From Serinicoccus kebangsaanensis (GTDB lineage Bacteria; Actinomycetota; Actinomycetes; Actinomycetales; Dermatophilaceae), in the NCBI RefSeq assembly GCF_008919445.1, contig NZ_VSLG01000003.1, positions 335,428 through 399,427 of the forward strand: a DNA stretch of 64,000 nucleotides, written 5' to 3'. The translations under genes and the position numbers were made by a program. Positions 1 through 8,521 of the stretch are shown one piece after another. Below the pieces are notes generated by a model. It was not told the DNA's origin. It did no database searches and saw only the letters and a list, made by a program, of their open reading frames with translations. Each line of letters begins with the position of its first letter. The stretch's first letter is position 1.

Positions 1-579
1 GTCCAGTTCAGCGAGGCCGAGCCGCCGGAGTCGCTGGCGGCCGTCCGTGCCGGGGCGGTGGACCTGGCGGTGGCCTTCGCCTACGACGGCACCGACGCCG
101 GCCGCGGCGAGGACGACCTGGACGGTCTGGTCGTCATGGACGTGCTCGACGACCCGGTCATGCTCGTCCTCCCGCGCGACCACGAGCGGGCCGGGCAGGA
201 CGAGGTGGACCTCGCCGACCTCTCCGCGGACCGCTGGATCGCCGGCTGCCCGCGCTGCCGCGGACACCTGCTCACGCTGGCCCACGAGGCCGGCTTCGAC
301 CCGGACGTGACCTTCGAGACCGAGGACTACGTGGCGGTGCTCGGACTGGTCGCGGCCGGCCTCGGGGTGGCCCTGGTGCCGCAGCTGATCCTCTCCACCG
401 TGTCGCACCCCGACGTCGTCATCCGCCCGGTGTCGCCGCCGTCGCGGCGGACGGTCCAGGTGGTGACCACACCCGACCTGCAGCGGGTGCCGGCGGTGGC
501 GGCCATCCTGGACGCGCTCTGCGAGAGTGCCCGCGAGCTGGGCGGCTCGCCGTGCGCGCACGTCAGCGCCGCCACCTGA
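1..579 (+). CDS. LysR-family transcriptional regulator, C-terminal part (5'-truncated by window edge)
   Basis: The reading frame is open from base 1 and ends at TGA 577-579, giving 192 residues with no N-terminus. It looks like the substrate-binding domain of a LysR regulator: an early stretch with AVRAGAVDLAVAF, then LPRDHERAG, then GLVAAGLGVALVPQL, the usual late helix-strand element of that fold. The DNA-binding winged helix would lie before base 1 and is not visible, so neither the start nor the target genes can be judged. It runs tail-to-tail with comEC, with 72 bases between. Assignment is by fold-type resemblance; ligand unknown. Confidence 0.8.
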   Translation, partial: VQFSEAEPPESLAAVRAGAVDLAVAFAYDGTDAGRGEDDLDGLVVMDVLDDPVMLVLPRDHERAGQDEVDLADLSADRWIAGCPRCRGHLLTLAHEAGFDPDVTFETEDYVAVLGLVAAGLGVALVPQLILSTVSHPDVVIRPVSPPSRRTVQVVTTPDLQRVPAVAAILDALCESARELGGSPCAHVSAAT

Positions 580-591
580 CCGTTTCCCTGC

Positions 592-619
592 CGGAGCGGC
601 ACCCGGCGCCGAGGCTCCG
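592..619. terminator. Possible weak hairpin terminator between convergent LysR and comEC genes
   Basis: CGGAGC at 592-597 and GCTCCG at 614-619 form a 6-bp stem around a 16-base GC-rich loop in the short convergent gap. There is no T-run. It could end either transcript, but in this base composition such short stems are common, so support is weak. Confidence 0.3.
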
Positions 620-651
620 CGCAGCGCGAGGCGACCTGAGCCGCCGCCGCG

Positions 652-2997
652 TCACTCACGGGCGTGCGGCACCAGCCGTCCTCGCTCGTCCCGCACCACC
701 GCGACGTCGCCGTGCAGGTCGGTGCGGAGCACCACGGCACCCGCCCGCTGGAGCAGCCCCAGTGCGGCGGGGCTCGGGTGGCCGAAGTCGTTGTCGGCCC
801 CCACCCCGATCAGCGCGATCTCCGGGTCGGCCGCCAGGACCAGCCGCTCGTCCTGGGCGGCCGACCCGTGGTGGGCGACCTTGAGCACGTCGTAGTCGCG
901 GCCGGCGGTCGTGGCGCGCACCTGCCGCGCGCTCTCCGGCTCCAGGTCCCCGGTCATCAGCACCCGCACCCCGGAGGCGGTGACGTCCAGCACGACGCTG
1001 GCGTTGTTGGCGGCGGACGCCGCGACGGGCGGTGACGGCCCGGGCCAGACGACGGTCACCCCGACCTCGCCCAGCTCCCGGCGCTGTCCGGCCGCGGCGC
1101 GCTCGACGGGTATGCCCTCCGCCGCCAGCAGCCCCAGGGTCGCCGCGGCGACCGCCGGCGGATCCTCCACCGGGGTGACCAGCACCTCCTCCACCCGGGC
1201 GACGCGCAGCACTCCGGACAGCCCCGCGACGTGGTCGGTGTGGAAGTGGGTCAGGACGAGCAGGTCGATCCGGCGCACCCCCAGGTCCCGCAGACAGGTC
1301 GAGACCGCTGCCGGGTCGGGGCCGGTGTCGACCAGCATCGCCCTCCCCGGTCCGGTAGCGACCACGAAGGCGTCGCCCTGACCGACGTCGCAGCCCGCCA
1401 CCACCCAGCCGGGTGGTGGCCAGCCGCGCAGCCCCGGCAGCGGGGCGAGGCAGGCCACGAGGGCGCACGCACCCGCGCCGCACCACCACCGGTGGCGCAG
1501 CATCAGCCCCAGCCACCAGCGACCGGTGAGCAGCGCCAGCAGGGTCACCGCCGCCAGGGCCCAGGCGCCGGGCGCACCGTCCCACCACTCGATGCTGCCC
1601 CAGGGCAGGCGGGCGCACGTCCGCGCCACCTGGGCGATGACCCACGCGGGCAGGGCCGCCGCCCACGCGACGACCCCCGCCACCGTGACCGACACCGGTG
1701 CCGCCAGGGCGGCGACCACCCCGAGGACGGTGGTGGGCGGCACCAGGGGTGCGGCGAGCAGGTTGGCGAGCACGGCCACCGTGGTGACCTCGCCCTGCAG
1801 CAGCACGATGACCGGGGCGCAGATGACCTGCGCCGCGAGCGGCACCGCCGTCGCGCGGGCGGCGAGCCCGGCCCACCGCGGCACCCGTGCCGCCATCGCC
1901 AGCCCCCAGGGCCGGGCCCAGAGCACCAGACCGAGGGTCGCCAGCGTCGACAGCGCGAACCCGTGGGACCGGGCGAGCCAGGGGTCGAGGCAGAGCAGAC
2001 CGAGGACGGCCGCACCGAGCGTGGGCAGGCTGGCGCGCCGTCGACCACGGCTGAGCGCGAGCAGACCGACCGCACCCATCACGCCGGCGCGCAGCACCGA
2101 GGGCTCGGGACGGCAGAGCAGGACGAATCCGACGAGCCCGGTGAGCACCACCGGGAGCCGCCACCGGCGCGGCAGCCCTACCCGCGCCGCGAGCAGCGCG
2201 ATGCCACCGACCACGATCGCCACGTTGCTGCCGCTGACCGCGCTCAGGTGGGTCATCCCCGTGTCGCGCATCGCCTGGGTGAGGTCCTCCGGGGTGAGCG
2301 AGGTGTCGCCGATGACCAGACCGGGGACCAGGCCCCGGGCGTCGGCGGGCAGCGGGTCGACGGCCCGGCGGAAGCGGTCGCGCACGTGGTCGACGCCGCG
2401 GAGCAGGGCGGCGGGCTCGCTCACGGTCACCGGCGGACCTCGTGGCACCAGCACGGCGACCGTCCGCTCTCCCGGATCGCCCTGGCGCCACCTGCCGCTC
2501 ACCTGGACCTCGCTGCGCCACCCCACCTGCTCCCAGTCGTCCCCGGCCGTGGCCAGCACCAGGACGGGGGTCCGTGGGTGGCTCACCCGGCCACGGGAGA
2601 CGGCTCGCTGCACGCGCGCCTCCAGCACCACCAGGGACGCCCGGTCGTCGCCACGCGCCACGACGCGCGGCTCGGTGGTAACCAGCAGCCGGGCCTCGGT
2701 GACGGCGCCCTCCCGTGCCCACCCCGGCACCGGCCCCGCGGTCGCCACCGCCAGGTGCAGCGCCGCGGCGCCGGTCACGAGCCCGGTGGCGGCAGCCGCC
2801 AGCGCCACCTGCCCCCGGAGTCCCCCGGCGCGTCGCGGCCGCGAGGGGAGACCGGTGACTGCGAGCAGCAGCGCCAGCACGCAGACCGTGCCGGAGACCC
2901 ATCCCGGATGCGGCAGCACCGCGACGAGGGCCGCCCACCCGGTCAGGGCCGGCAGCAGCAGGCGCAGGTCGTGCGGTGCCTCCCCCGCCGCGCTCAC
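652..2997 (-). CDS. comEC: ComEC/Rec2-family DNA uptake channel protein
   Basis: The 781-residue membrane protein has an N-terminal run of hydrophobic segments, the central ComEC signature HLSAVSGSNVAIVV, more membrane helices, and a C-terminal metallo-beta-lactamase-like domain with LTHFHTDHVAG, a TGDLEP element and VLKVAHHGSA. In transformable bacteria ComEC carries single-stranded DNA across the membrane, and the C-terminal domain is thought to be a nuclease. I chose GTG at 2997 because it overlaps the comEA stop by four bases (GTGA), typical of coupled translation. The frame stays open further upstream, but that part is low-complexity shadow of comEA. Length is normal for the family. Whether the organism is naturally competent cannot be told from this. 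Confidence 0.93.
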   Translation of the reverse strand: MSAAGEAPHDLRLLLPALTGWAALVAVLPHPGWVSGTVCVLALLLAVTGLPSRPRRAGGLRGQVALAAAATGLVTGAAALHLAVATAGPVPGWAREGAVTEARLLVTTEPRVVARGDDRASLVVLEARVQRAVSRGRVSHPRTPVLVLATAGDDWEQVGWRSEVQVSGRWRQGDPGERTVAVLVPRGPPVTVSEPAALLRGVDHVRDRFRRAVDPLPADARGLVPGLVIGDTSLTPEDLTQAMRDTGMTHLSAVSGSNVAIVVGGIALLAARVGLPRRWRLPVVLTGLVGFVLLCRPEPSVLRAGVMGAVGLLALSRGRRRASLPTLGAAVLGLLCLDPWLARSHGFALSTLATLGLVLWARPWGLAMAARVPRWAGLAARATAVPLAAQVICAPVIVLLQGEVTTVAVLANLLAAPLVPPTTVLGVVAALAAPVSVTVAGVVAWAAALPAWVIAQVARTCARLPWGSIEWWDGAPGAWALAAVTLLALLTGRWWLGLMLRHRWWCGAGACALVACLAPLPGLRGWPPPGWVVAGCDVGQGDAFVVATGPGRAMLVDTGPDPAAVSTCLRDLGVRRIDLLVLTHFHTDHVAGLSGVLRVARVEEVLVTPVEDPPAVAAATLGLLAAEGIPVERAAAGQRRELGEVGVTVVWPGPSPPVAASAANNASVVLDVTASGVRVLMTGDLEPESARQVRATTAGRDYDVLKVAHHGSAAQDERLVLAADPEIALIGVGADNDFGHPSPAALGLLQRAGAVVLRTDLHGDVAVVRDERGRLVPHARE

Positions 2998-3884
2998 CGC
3001 CCGACGCTGACCAGCGGCTCCAGCTGCTCCAGCGTGCGCTCCCCGATGCCGCTCACCTCCATCAGCTCCTCCACGGTGGCGAACCTGCCGTGCTGCTCGC
3101 GCCAGTCGAGGATGTGGCCCGCCGTCACCGGCCCGATCCCGGGGAGCTCCTCCAGCTCCGGGCCAGTCGCGGAGTTGAGGTCCAGCAGCTGGACCGGGCC
3201 GTCCTCGGCCGCACCGCTCGCGCCGGACGCCCCACCGACCGCGCCGTCGCCGGCGGCTCCGGCCACCCACCCGGCCGGCGGCTCCTCACCGGGTGCGCCG
3301 ACCCAGACCTGCTCCCCGTCCACGACCGCCCGCGCCATGTTGACCGAGCCGGGGTCGGCCTCCCGGGTGAGACCGCCCGCGGCGTCCACCGCGTCCACCA
3401 CGCGCGCGCCCGGAGGCAGCTCCACGACTCCCGGGGCGGCGACCCGGCCGACGACGTGCACGAGGAGCGGCCCGGTCGGCTGGGGCGCGACGTCCGTCGT
3501 CGGCACGGGGCCCGGATCCACCGAGGCTGCGGCCTCCGTGCTCGCTACCCCGTCACCTCCCGCAGCCGGGGTGCCGTCCTCCACCCAACCCTGCGCCGTC
3601 GGGACGGCGGTCGCCCGTTGCTCCACCCACCACCACCGGCCGCCCAGGACCGTGAGCACCACGGCCACCACCAGGATCAGTCCACCGACCGCGCGGGCAC
3701 CCACCCCGATCTCGGCGACCCGGCCCGTGCCGGGGACCGACACCAGGCGTCGCAGCAGGTCCTCGTCGTCGTCCGGCCGGTCCGGCGGCCCCGTGCCGGT
3801 GGCCCCGGCGGGCTCGTCCCCACCCGGCCTGGTCGGTGCCCGACCGGACCGGTGCCTGCCGGTGTGCAGCTCGTCTCCCCCCAT
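2994..3884 (-). CDS. comEA: ComEA-like helix-hairpin-helix DNA-binding membrane protein
   Basis: This 296-residue protein has a hydrophilic N-terminus of about 60 residues with an acidic patch, one membrane helix (VGGLILVVAVVLTVLGG), a SLBB-like soluble region (LLVHVVGRVAAPGVVELPPG), a flexible Ala/Gly/Pro linker and two C-terminal HhH motifs (LEELPGIGPVTAGHIL and LMEVSGIGERTLEQL). ComEA binds incoming double-stranded DNA outside the membrane and passes it to ComEC, encoded directly downstream with a four-base overlap. ATG 3884 gives the sensible N-terminus; upstream in-frame sequence is Arg/Gly/Pro low complexity. No clear Shine-Dalgarno is present, and a weak CAGCGT -10-like box lies six bases before the ATG. 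Confidence 0.92.
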   Translation of the reverse strand: MGGDELHTGRHRSGRAPTRPGGDEPAGATGTGPPDRPDDDEDLLRRLVSVPGTGRVAEIGVGARAVGGLILVVAVVLTVLGGRWWWVEQRATAVPTAQGWVEDGTPAAGGDGVASTEAAASVDPGPVPTTDVAPQPTGPLLVHVVGRVAAPGVVELPPGARVVDAVDAAGGLTREADPGSVNMARAVVDGEQVWVGAPGEEPPAGWVAGAAGDGAVGGASGASGAAEDGPVQLLDLNSATGPELEELPGIGPVTAGHILDWREQHGRFATVEELMEVSGIGERTLEQLEPLVSVGR

Positions 3885-3997
3885 GGACGCACGCTGGCAC
3901 GGGCGAGCGAGGGGACGACAGGGGTGCGCAGGGATCTGTGGACGCCTCGACCCCTCGCCGCAGGGGTGTGGACGACGGACGGTGCCGTGCTGCGCGC

Positions 3998-4852
3998 TCA
4001 GCCGCCGTCGGCCACCACGACGCCCAACGTCCCCGGGCCGGTGTGCACGCCGATGCTGGGGTCGAGGGGCCGCACCCAGGGCTGCACGCCGACCCGGTCG
4101 TGCAGCCGGTCGGCCAGCTGCGCCGCCGCCTCCTCGGCGTCCAGCTCGTGCACGGCCAGCCGTGGCTCGGCACCGCGCCCGCGCGCGTCCCCGGCGGCCC
4201 GGTCGACCAGGTCGACCAGGCGGGCCAGGGCCTTCCCCCGGGTCCGGACCCGCTCGGCGAGCACCACCTCGCCGTCGCCCACCGCGAGCAGCGGCTTGAT
4301 CGCCAGCGCCGACCCGAGGACCGCCTGCGACCGGCCCAGCCGACCGCCTCGCCGCAGGTGCTCCAGGCTGTCGACGTAGAACCACGCGTGTCCCGAGGCC
4401 AGCCGCTCCCGCACCAGCTGCTCGACCTCGTCGACCCCTGCCCCTGTGCTCGCCAGCTCGGCGGCGTCCAGCACCGCCCAGCCGAGAGCCAGCCCCACGG
4501 TGCGGGAGTCGACGACGGTGACCTGGACCTCACCGGCCACCTCGTCCGCCGCGAGCCGGGCGGCCTCGACAGTCCCGCTCAGCGCCCCGGACAGGTGCAC
4601 CGAGACGATGTGCCGACAGCCCGTGCCCTCGACGAGGTCGCGGTAGCCGCTGGCGAACTCGCCCGGGGAGACCCTGCTCGTCGAGATCCGCTCCCGCCCC
4701 GCGCGCATCACCTCGACGACCTCGGCGTGCGTCACCTCGCGCGAGTCACCCCGGCGACCGCTGACCTGGACGTGCAGCGGCAGCACGGCCAGGCCGTGGA
4801 TGCCCTGCGGGAGCAGGCAGCTCGAGCTGTCGGTGAGGAGGGCGACGTCCAT
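3998..4852 (-). CDS. DegV family fatty-acid-binding protein
   Basis: The 284-residue product begins MDVALLTDSSSCLLP, the DegV N-terminal signature, and has the conserved TSRVSPGEFASGYRDL and HIVSVHLSGALSGT elements followed by VVDSRTVGLALG. DegV (FakB-type) proteins bind a fatty acid; in Firmicutes they present it to the kinase FakA, but no kinase is seen here. It follows leuS with no promoter room, so it is probably co-transcribed. ATG 4852 matches the family N-terminus. A GTG at 4864, directly abutting the leuS stop, would add four residues. Neither start has an obvious ribosome-binding site. Confidence 0.9.
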   Translation of the reverse strand: MDVALLTDSSSCLLPQGIHGLAVLPLHVQVSGRRGDSREVTHAEVVEVMRAGRERISTSRVSPGEFASGYRDLVEGTGCRHIVSVHLSGALSGTVEAARLAADEVAGEVQVTVVDSRTVGLALGWAVLDAAELASTGAGVDEVEQLVRERLASGHAWFYVDSLEHLRRGGRLGRSQAVLGSALAIKPLLAVGDGEVVLAERVRTRGKALARLVDLVDRAAGDARGRGAEPRLAVHELDAEEAAAQLADRLHDRVGVQPWVRPLDPSIGVHTGPGTLGVVVADGG

Positions 4853-4864
4853 CGGGAAGGGCAC

Positions 4865-7810
4865 TCAGACGACGATGTTGACCAGGCTCGGCGCGCGGAC
4901 GATCACCTTGCGCACCGGCGCGCCGTCGATGAACCGCTGCACCTTCTCGCTGCCCAGCGCCAGGGCCTCGAGATCGGCCTCGGCGATGTCGGCCGGCACC
5001 TCCAACCGGTCCCGCACCTTGCCCTTGACCTGCACGACGGCGGTCACGGCGTCCTCCACCAGCTGGGCCGGGTCGGCCTGCGGGAAGGGCGTGTAGGTCA
5101 GGTCCTCGTGCCCGAGCCGCTCCCACAGCTCGGCGGCCAGGTGCGGCGCGACCGGCCCCACCATCTGCACCAACGGCTCGACCGCGGCGCGCGGCACGGC
5201 GTCCAGCTTGGTCAGCAGGTTGTTCAGCTCGATCATCCGGGCGATCGCGGTGTTGGTGCGCAGCGCCGCGTAGTCGGTCCCGACCGCGTCGATGGTCCGG
5301 TGCAGCGCCTTGCTCAGCTCGGGCGTCAGCTCCTCGTCCACGACGGTCACCGCGCCGGTGTCCTCGTCGACGACGTTGCGCCACAGCCGCTGCAGGAAGC
5401 GCTGGCTCCCGACCACGGCCCGGGTCTCCCACGGGCGGTACTGCTCCAGCGGGCCCATGCTCATCTCGTAGACCCGGAAGGTGTCCGCGCCGTACTGGTC
5501 GACCATGTCGTCCGGGGTCACGACGTTCTTGAGCGACTTGCCCATCTTGCCCTGCTCCTGGGTGACCGGCGCGCCGTTCCAGGTGTACGCCGGTGCTCCC
5601 CCGTCGGCGGACGGGTGCTCCTCCACCTCCGCGGCGGGCACCGGGAAGCCCCGCTCGTCGCGGTAGACGTAGGCCTCGATCATGCCCTGGTTGATCAGCC
5701 GTCGGAACGGCTCCTCGCTGGTGACGTGGCCCAGGTCGAAGAGCACCTTGTGCCAGAACCGCGCATACAGCAGGTGCAGGACGGCGTGCTCGACGCCGCC
5801 GACGTAGAGGTCGACGCCCCCGGGGTCGACGGCACCCTCGGGAGCTCCGGGCACGGTCTCGCGCCGCGGCCCGATCCAGTACTCCTCCACCGCCGGGTCG
5901 ACCGGCACCCGGGTGTTGTCCGGGTCCAGGTAGCGCAGGTAGTACCAGCAGGAGCCGGCCCAGTTCGGCATCGTGTTGGTCTCGCGACGGACCGGCACCG
6001 GACCGCGCCCGTCGCCCAGGTCCATCGTGGTCTCCACCCACTCCTCCGCCCGGGCCAGCGGTGCCTCCGGCTCGCTCGCGGCGTCCTGCGGGTCGAAGGT
6101 CCGAGGTGTGTAGTCGGGGACGTCTGGCAGGGTCACCGGCAGCTGGTCGTCCGGCACCGGGTGGGCGACGCCGTCCTCGTCCCACACGACGGGGAAGGGC
6201 TCTCCCCAGTAGCGCTGCCGGCTGAACAGCCAGTCACGCAGCCGGTAGGTCACCGTCGACCGGCCGCGCCCGGTCTGCTCCAGCCAGGCGATGATCCGCT
6301 CCTTGGCCTCGGCGACACCCAGCCCGTCCAGGCTGACCTGGTCGTTCGCCGAGTTGATCGCCACGCCCTCACCGGTGAAGGCCTGGTCCTCGGGGTGGTC
6401 CGGGGTCGGCTGCACGGTGCGCACGACCGGCAGCCCGAAGGCGGTCGCGAAGTCCCAGTCGCGCTGGTCCTGACCGGGCACCGCCATGATCGCGCCGGTG
6501 CCGTAACCCATGAGCACGTAGTCGGCGACGAACACCGGGACCGGCGCACCGGTCACCGGGTTGGTCGCGTACGCCCCGGTGAAGACGCCGGACTTGGCGG
6601 AGCCCTCGACGGTCTCTTTCTGGCGCTCGACGTCGCTCTTGGTCGCCGCCTCCCGCTGGTATGCCTGCACCGCCTCGCGCGGGGTCGCCCGGGCCTCGCC
6701 GGTCCCCTTCCACGCCTCCTGGGTGCCCTCCGGCCAGGCGTCGGGCACGATCTGGTCGACCACCGGGTGCTCCGGGGCCACCACCATGAAGGTCGCGCCG
6801 AACACCGTGTCCGGCCGCGTCGTGAAGACCTCGATCTGCGCCGCGTCGCCGGCGACGGTCGCGACCGGGAAGTCGACCTCGGCGCCGGTCGAGCGGCCGA
6901 TCCAGTTGCGCTGCATCAGCCGCACCCGCTCCGGCCAGTCCAGCCGGTCCAGGTCGTCGGTGAGCCGGTCGGCATACGCGGTGATCCGCATCATCCACTG
7001 GGACAGGTTGCGCTTGAAGACCGGGAAGTCGCCCCGCTCGGACTTGCCGTCGGCGGTGACCTCCTCGTTGGCCAGGACGGTGCCCAGACCCGGGCACCAG
7101 TTCACCGGGGCCGCGGAGACGTAGGCCAGCCGGTAGCCGTCCAGGACGCGTGCCCGCTCGACGCGGGACAGCTCGGCCCACGGCCGTCCGTCGGGCGTGG
7201 GGCGCTCCCCCGCGCTGAACTGGCCGACCAGGTCGCTGATCGGGCGAGCCCGCCCGGGTCCGGCCTGACCGGAGCCCTCACGGGGCGGCGCGTCCGGGTC
7301 GTACCACGCGTCGTAGATGCGCTGGAAGATCCACTGGGTCCACCGGACGTAGTCCGGGTCGATGGTGGCGAAGGTGCGGCGCGGTTCGTGCGACAGCCCG
7401 ATCATCCGCATCTGGCGGCGGTAGGTCGCCATCGCGGCCTCGGTGGTGACGCGCGGGTGCTGACCGGTCTGCACCGCGTAGTGCTCGGCCGGCAGGCCGA
7501 AGGCGTCGAAGCCCATGGCATACATGACGTTGGTGCCGGCGGTGCGCAGGTAGCGGGCGTAGACGTCGGTGGAGACGTAGCCGAGCGGGTGCCCGACGTG
7601 CATCCCGGCGCCCGAGGGGTAGGGGAACATGTCCATCACGACCCGGTGATCGCGCCCGTCGGCCAGGCGCGGGTCGTCCGGGGACGCCCAGGGGCCGGCC
7701 GGGTTGGCCGAGGCGAAGGTGTCCTCGGCCTCCCACCGCTCCTGCCACCGGCGCTCGATCTGGCCGGCCAGCTCGGCGGTGTAGCGGTGCTGCGGGATGC
7801 GCTCGCTCAT
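4865..7810 (-). CDS. leuS: Leucyl-tRNA synthetase
   Basis: This 981-residue class I aminoacyl-tRNA synthetase charges tRNA-Leu in the cytoplasm. The HIGH-type motif is HVGH at residues 71-74, inside [15 protein letters not shown]. The CP1 editing domain shows [12 protein letters not shown]. The KMSKS loop is KMGKS, as in many actinobacterial enzymes. The C-terminal anticodon and leucine-specific regions are complete. ATG 7810 is preceded by purine-rich GAGAGACAGG. The gene sits downstream of rpsT and behind a leader carrying a short leucine-containing ORF and a terminator-like hairpin (7863-7951), suggesting attenuation by leucine supply. DegV follows immediately. Confidence 0.98.
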   Translation of the reverse strand: MSERIPQHRYTAELAGQIERRWQERWEAEDTFASANPAGPWASPDDPRLADGRDHRVVMDMFPYPSGAGMHVGHPLGYVSTDVYARYLRTAGTNVMYAMGFDAFGLPAEHYAVQTGQHPRVTTEAAMATYRRQMRMIGLSHEPRRTFATIDPDYVRWTQWIFQRIYDAWYDPDAPPREGSGQAGPGRARPISDLVGQFSAGERPTPDGRPWAELSRVERARVLDGYRLAYVSAAPVNWCPGLGTVLANEEVTADGKSERGDFPVFKRNLSQWMMRITAYADRLTDDLDRLDWPERVRLMQRNWIGRSTGAEVDFPVATVAGDAAQIEVFTTRPDTVFGATFMVVAPEHPVVDQIVPDAWPEGTQEAWKGTGEARATPREAVQAYQREAATKSDVERQKETVEGSAKSGVFTGAYATNPVTGAPVPVFVADYVLMGYGTGAIMAVPGQDQRDWDFATAFGLPVVRTVQPTPDHPEDQAFTGEGVAINSANDQVSLDGLGVAEAKERIIAWLEQTGRGRSTVTYRLRDWLFSRQRYWGEPFPVVWDEDGVAHPVPDDQLPVTLPDVPDYTPRTFDPQDAASEPEAPLARAEEWVETTMDLGDGRGPVPVRRETNTMPNWAGSCWYYLRYLDPDNTRVPVDPAVEEYWIGPRRETVPGAPEGAVDPGGVDLYVGGVEHAVLHLLYARFWHKVLFDLGHVTSEEPFRRLINQGMIEAYVYRDERGFPVPAAEVEEHPSADGGAPAYTWNGAPVTQEQGKMGKSLKNVVTPDDMVDQYGADTFRVYEMSMGPLEQYRPWETRAVVGSQRFLQRLWRNVVDEDTGAVTVVDEELTPELSKALHRTIDAVGTDYAALRTNTAIARMIELNNLLTKLDAVPRAAVEPLVQMVGPVAPHLAAELWERLGHEDLTYTPFPQADPAQLVEDAVTAVVQVKGKVRDRLEVPADIAEADLEALALGSEKVQRFIDGAPVRKVIVRAPSLVNIVV

Positions 7811-7862
7811 GCCTGTCTCTCGTCTCGTTCTCGCTGCGGGTGCGGTGCCGTGTGCAGACGAA

Positions 7863-7884
7863 AGCCCCTCACGCAGGAGGGGCT
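7863..7884 (-). terminator. Leader terminator hairpin upstream of leuS (candidate attenuator)
   Basis: AGCCCCTC (7863-7870) and GAGGGGCT (7877-7884) pair perfectly over 8 bp with a 6-base loop. Read on the minus strand, the stem is followed by TTTCGTCT, a T-rich stretch unusual for this DNA. It lies between a short leader ORF and leuS, where an intrinsic attenuator would be expected. Confidence 0.6.
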
Positions 7885-7920
7885 GGCCGCGCTGCAGGTA
7901 TGCGGTCTGCTAGCGCGGCC
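7885..7920 (-). promoter_or_regulatory. Leader hairpin beside the leuS attenuator
   Basis: GCGCGGCC (7913-7920) and GGCCGCGC (7885-7892) form a perfect 8-bp stem around a 20-base loop. The leader-peptide stop codon (7910-7912) lies just inside the first arm, so a ribosome finishing the leader would cover it. This hairpin directly abuts the terminator stem. A possible alternative pairing is between the Leu-codon segment AGCTCCTC and the terminator 3' arm GAGGGGCT (eight pairs, one G-U). Which structure acts as switch is not resolved. Confidence 0.45.
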
Positions 7921-7951
7921 CGGTAAGGAGGAGCTCGCAGCGGGTCGCCAT
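7910..7951 (-). CDS. Putative leuS leader peptide with three consecutive leucine codons
   Basis: A 13-codon ORF reads MATRCELLLTGPR and ends in TAG at 7910-7912, just before two adjacent hairpins and then leuS. The three tandem Leu codons (CTC CTC CTT) are what a ribosome-mediated leucine attenuator needs. An upstream in-frame ATG at 7963 would give 17 codons. No ribosome-binding site is visible. TACCAT at 7962-7967 could be a -10 box giving a transcript that starts a few bases before ATG 7951. Attenuators have been predicted before leuS in some Streptomyces, which supports the idea, but nothing here proves translation. Confidence 0.55.
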   Translation of the reverse strand: MATRCELLLTGPR

Positions 7952-7974
7952 GGTGCGGCCCATGGTAGCGCAGC

Positions 7975-8004
7975 GGGCGCCCACCCCCTCGAGGGTGGAC
8001 GCCC
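7975..8004 (-). terminator. Strong hairpin terminator after rpsT
   Basis: GGGCG (7975-7979) pairs with CGCCC (8000-8004) and CCACCC (7981-7986) with GGGTGG (7993-7998), an 11-bp stem with a single mismatch and a 6-base loop, 26 bases after the rpsT stop. No T-run follows, as is usual in actinobacteria. Confidence 0.65.
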
Positions 8005-8029
8005 GGGTGCTCGCGGCGGAGGAGTGCGC

Positions 8030-8296
8030 TCAGCCGCCGAGCGCGTTGAAGCGCTTGGCCATGGCCGACTTCTTGTTGGCGGCCTGGTTCTTGTGGATGA
8101 CGCCCTTGGAGACCGCCTTGTCCAGCTTGCGCGACGCCGCCTGCAGCGCGTCGGACGCCTTGCTGGTCTCCCCGCTGTCCGCCGCCTCGCGGAAGCGGCG
8201 GATGAAGGTGCGCAGCTCCGACTTGTAGGCGCGGTTGCGCTCGGTGCGCGCGGCGTTGGTCTTGACGCGCTTGATCTGGCTCTTGATGTTTGCCAC
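8030..8296 (-). CDS. rpsT: 30S ribosomal protein S20
   Basis: The 88-residue basic protein starts [20 protein letters not shown] and matches S20 along its length, including [20 protein letters not shown] near the end. S20 binds 16S rRNA early in small-subunit assembly. The start is GTG 8296, preceded by AGGAAG at good spacing; longer in-frame starts upstream give non-S20 sequence. The gene has its own promoter about 170 bases upstream and a terminator after it. It is often found next to holA; here the tms pair lies in between. Confidence 0.97.
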   Translation of the reverse strand: MANIKSQIKRVKTNAARTERNRAYKSELRTFIRRFREAADSGETSKASDALQAASRKLDKAVSKGVIHKNQAANKKSAMAKRFNALGG

Positions 8297-8468
8297 TGAG
8301 AACTTCCTGGTCAGTCGTTGGTCTGGTGTCGTGAGGGCGACGCCCGTGCTCCGGCGAACTGGCGTGGGGATGCCTGGCGATGTCCGGTGCACGGGATGGT
8401 GCGTGATCTCGCGCGAGGTCCACGAGAGATCGACGAACGCGCACGACCATGCGCGCACGCAAAGGGCA

Positions 8469-8498
8469 AGGCTAGCAGCGGGTGCCGTCAGGTCCCAA
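8469..8498 (-). promoter_or_regulatory. Promoter of rpsT with long leader
   Basis: On the minus strand TTGGGA (plus 8493-8498) and TAGCCT (plus 8469-8474) are separated by 18 bases, a good vegetative-type promoter. Transcription would start near 8462, leaving a leader of about 165 bases before rpsT. Within it GATCTC and GAGATC around 8403-8430 can pair. Nothing else is coded in the 225-base gap. Confidence 0.55.
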
Positions 8499-8521
8499 GT
8501 CGTCGCCCACGGGCCAGGGCC

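Noticed and set aside
7811..8029. T-box riboswitch before leuS
   Set aside because: No T-box consensus or specifier-loop structure is visible; a leader ORF with Leu codons and a simple terminator explains the region better.
3836..8299. A 4.5-kb open frame on the plus strand, antisense to degV, leuS and rpsT
   Set aside because: It mirrors third-position G/C bias of real minus-strand genes; the translation is His/Arg/Asp-rich without any domain, whereas the minus frames match known families.
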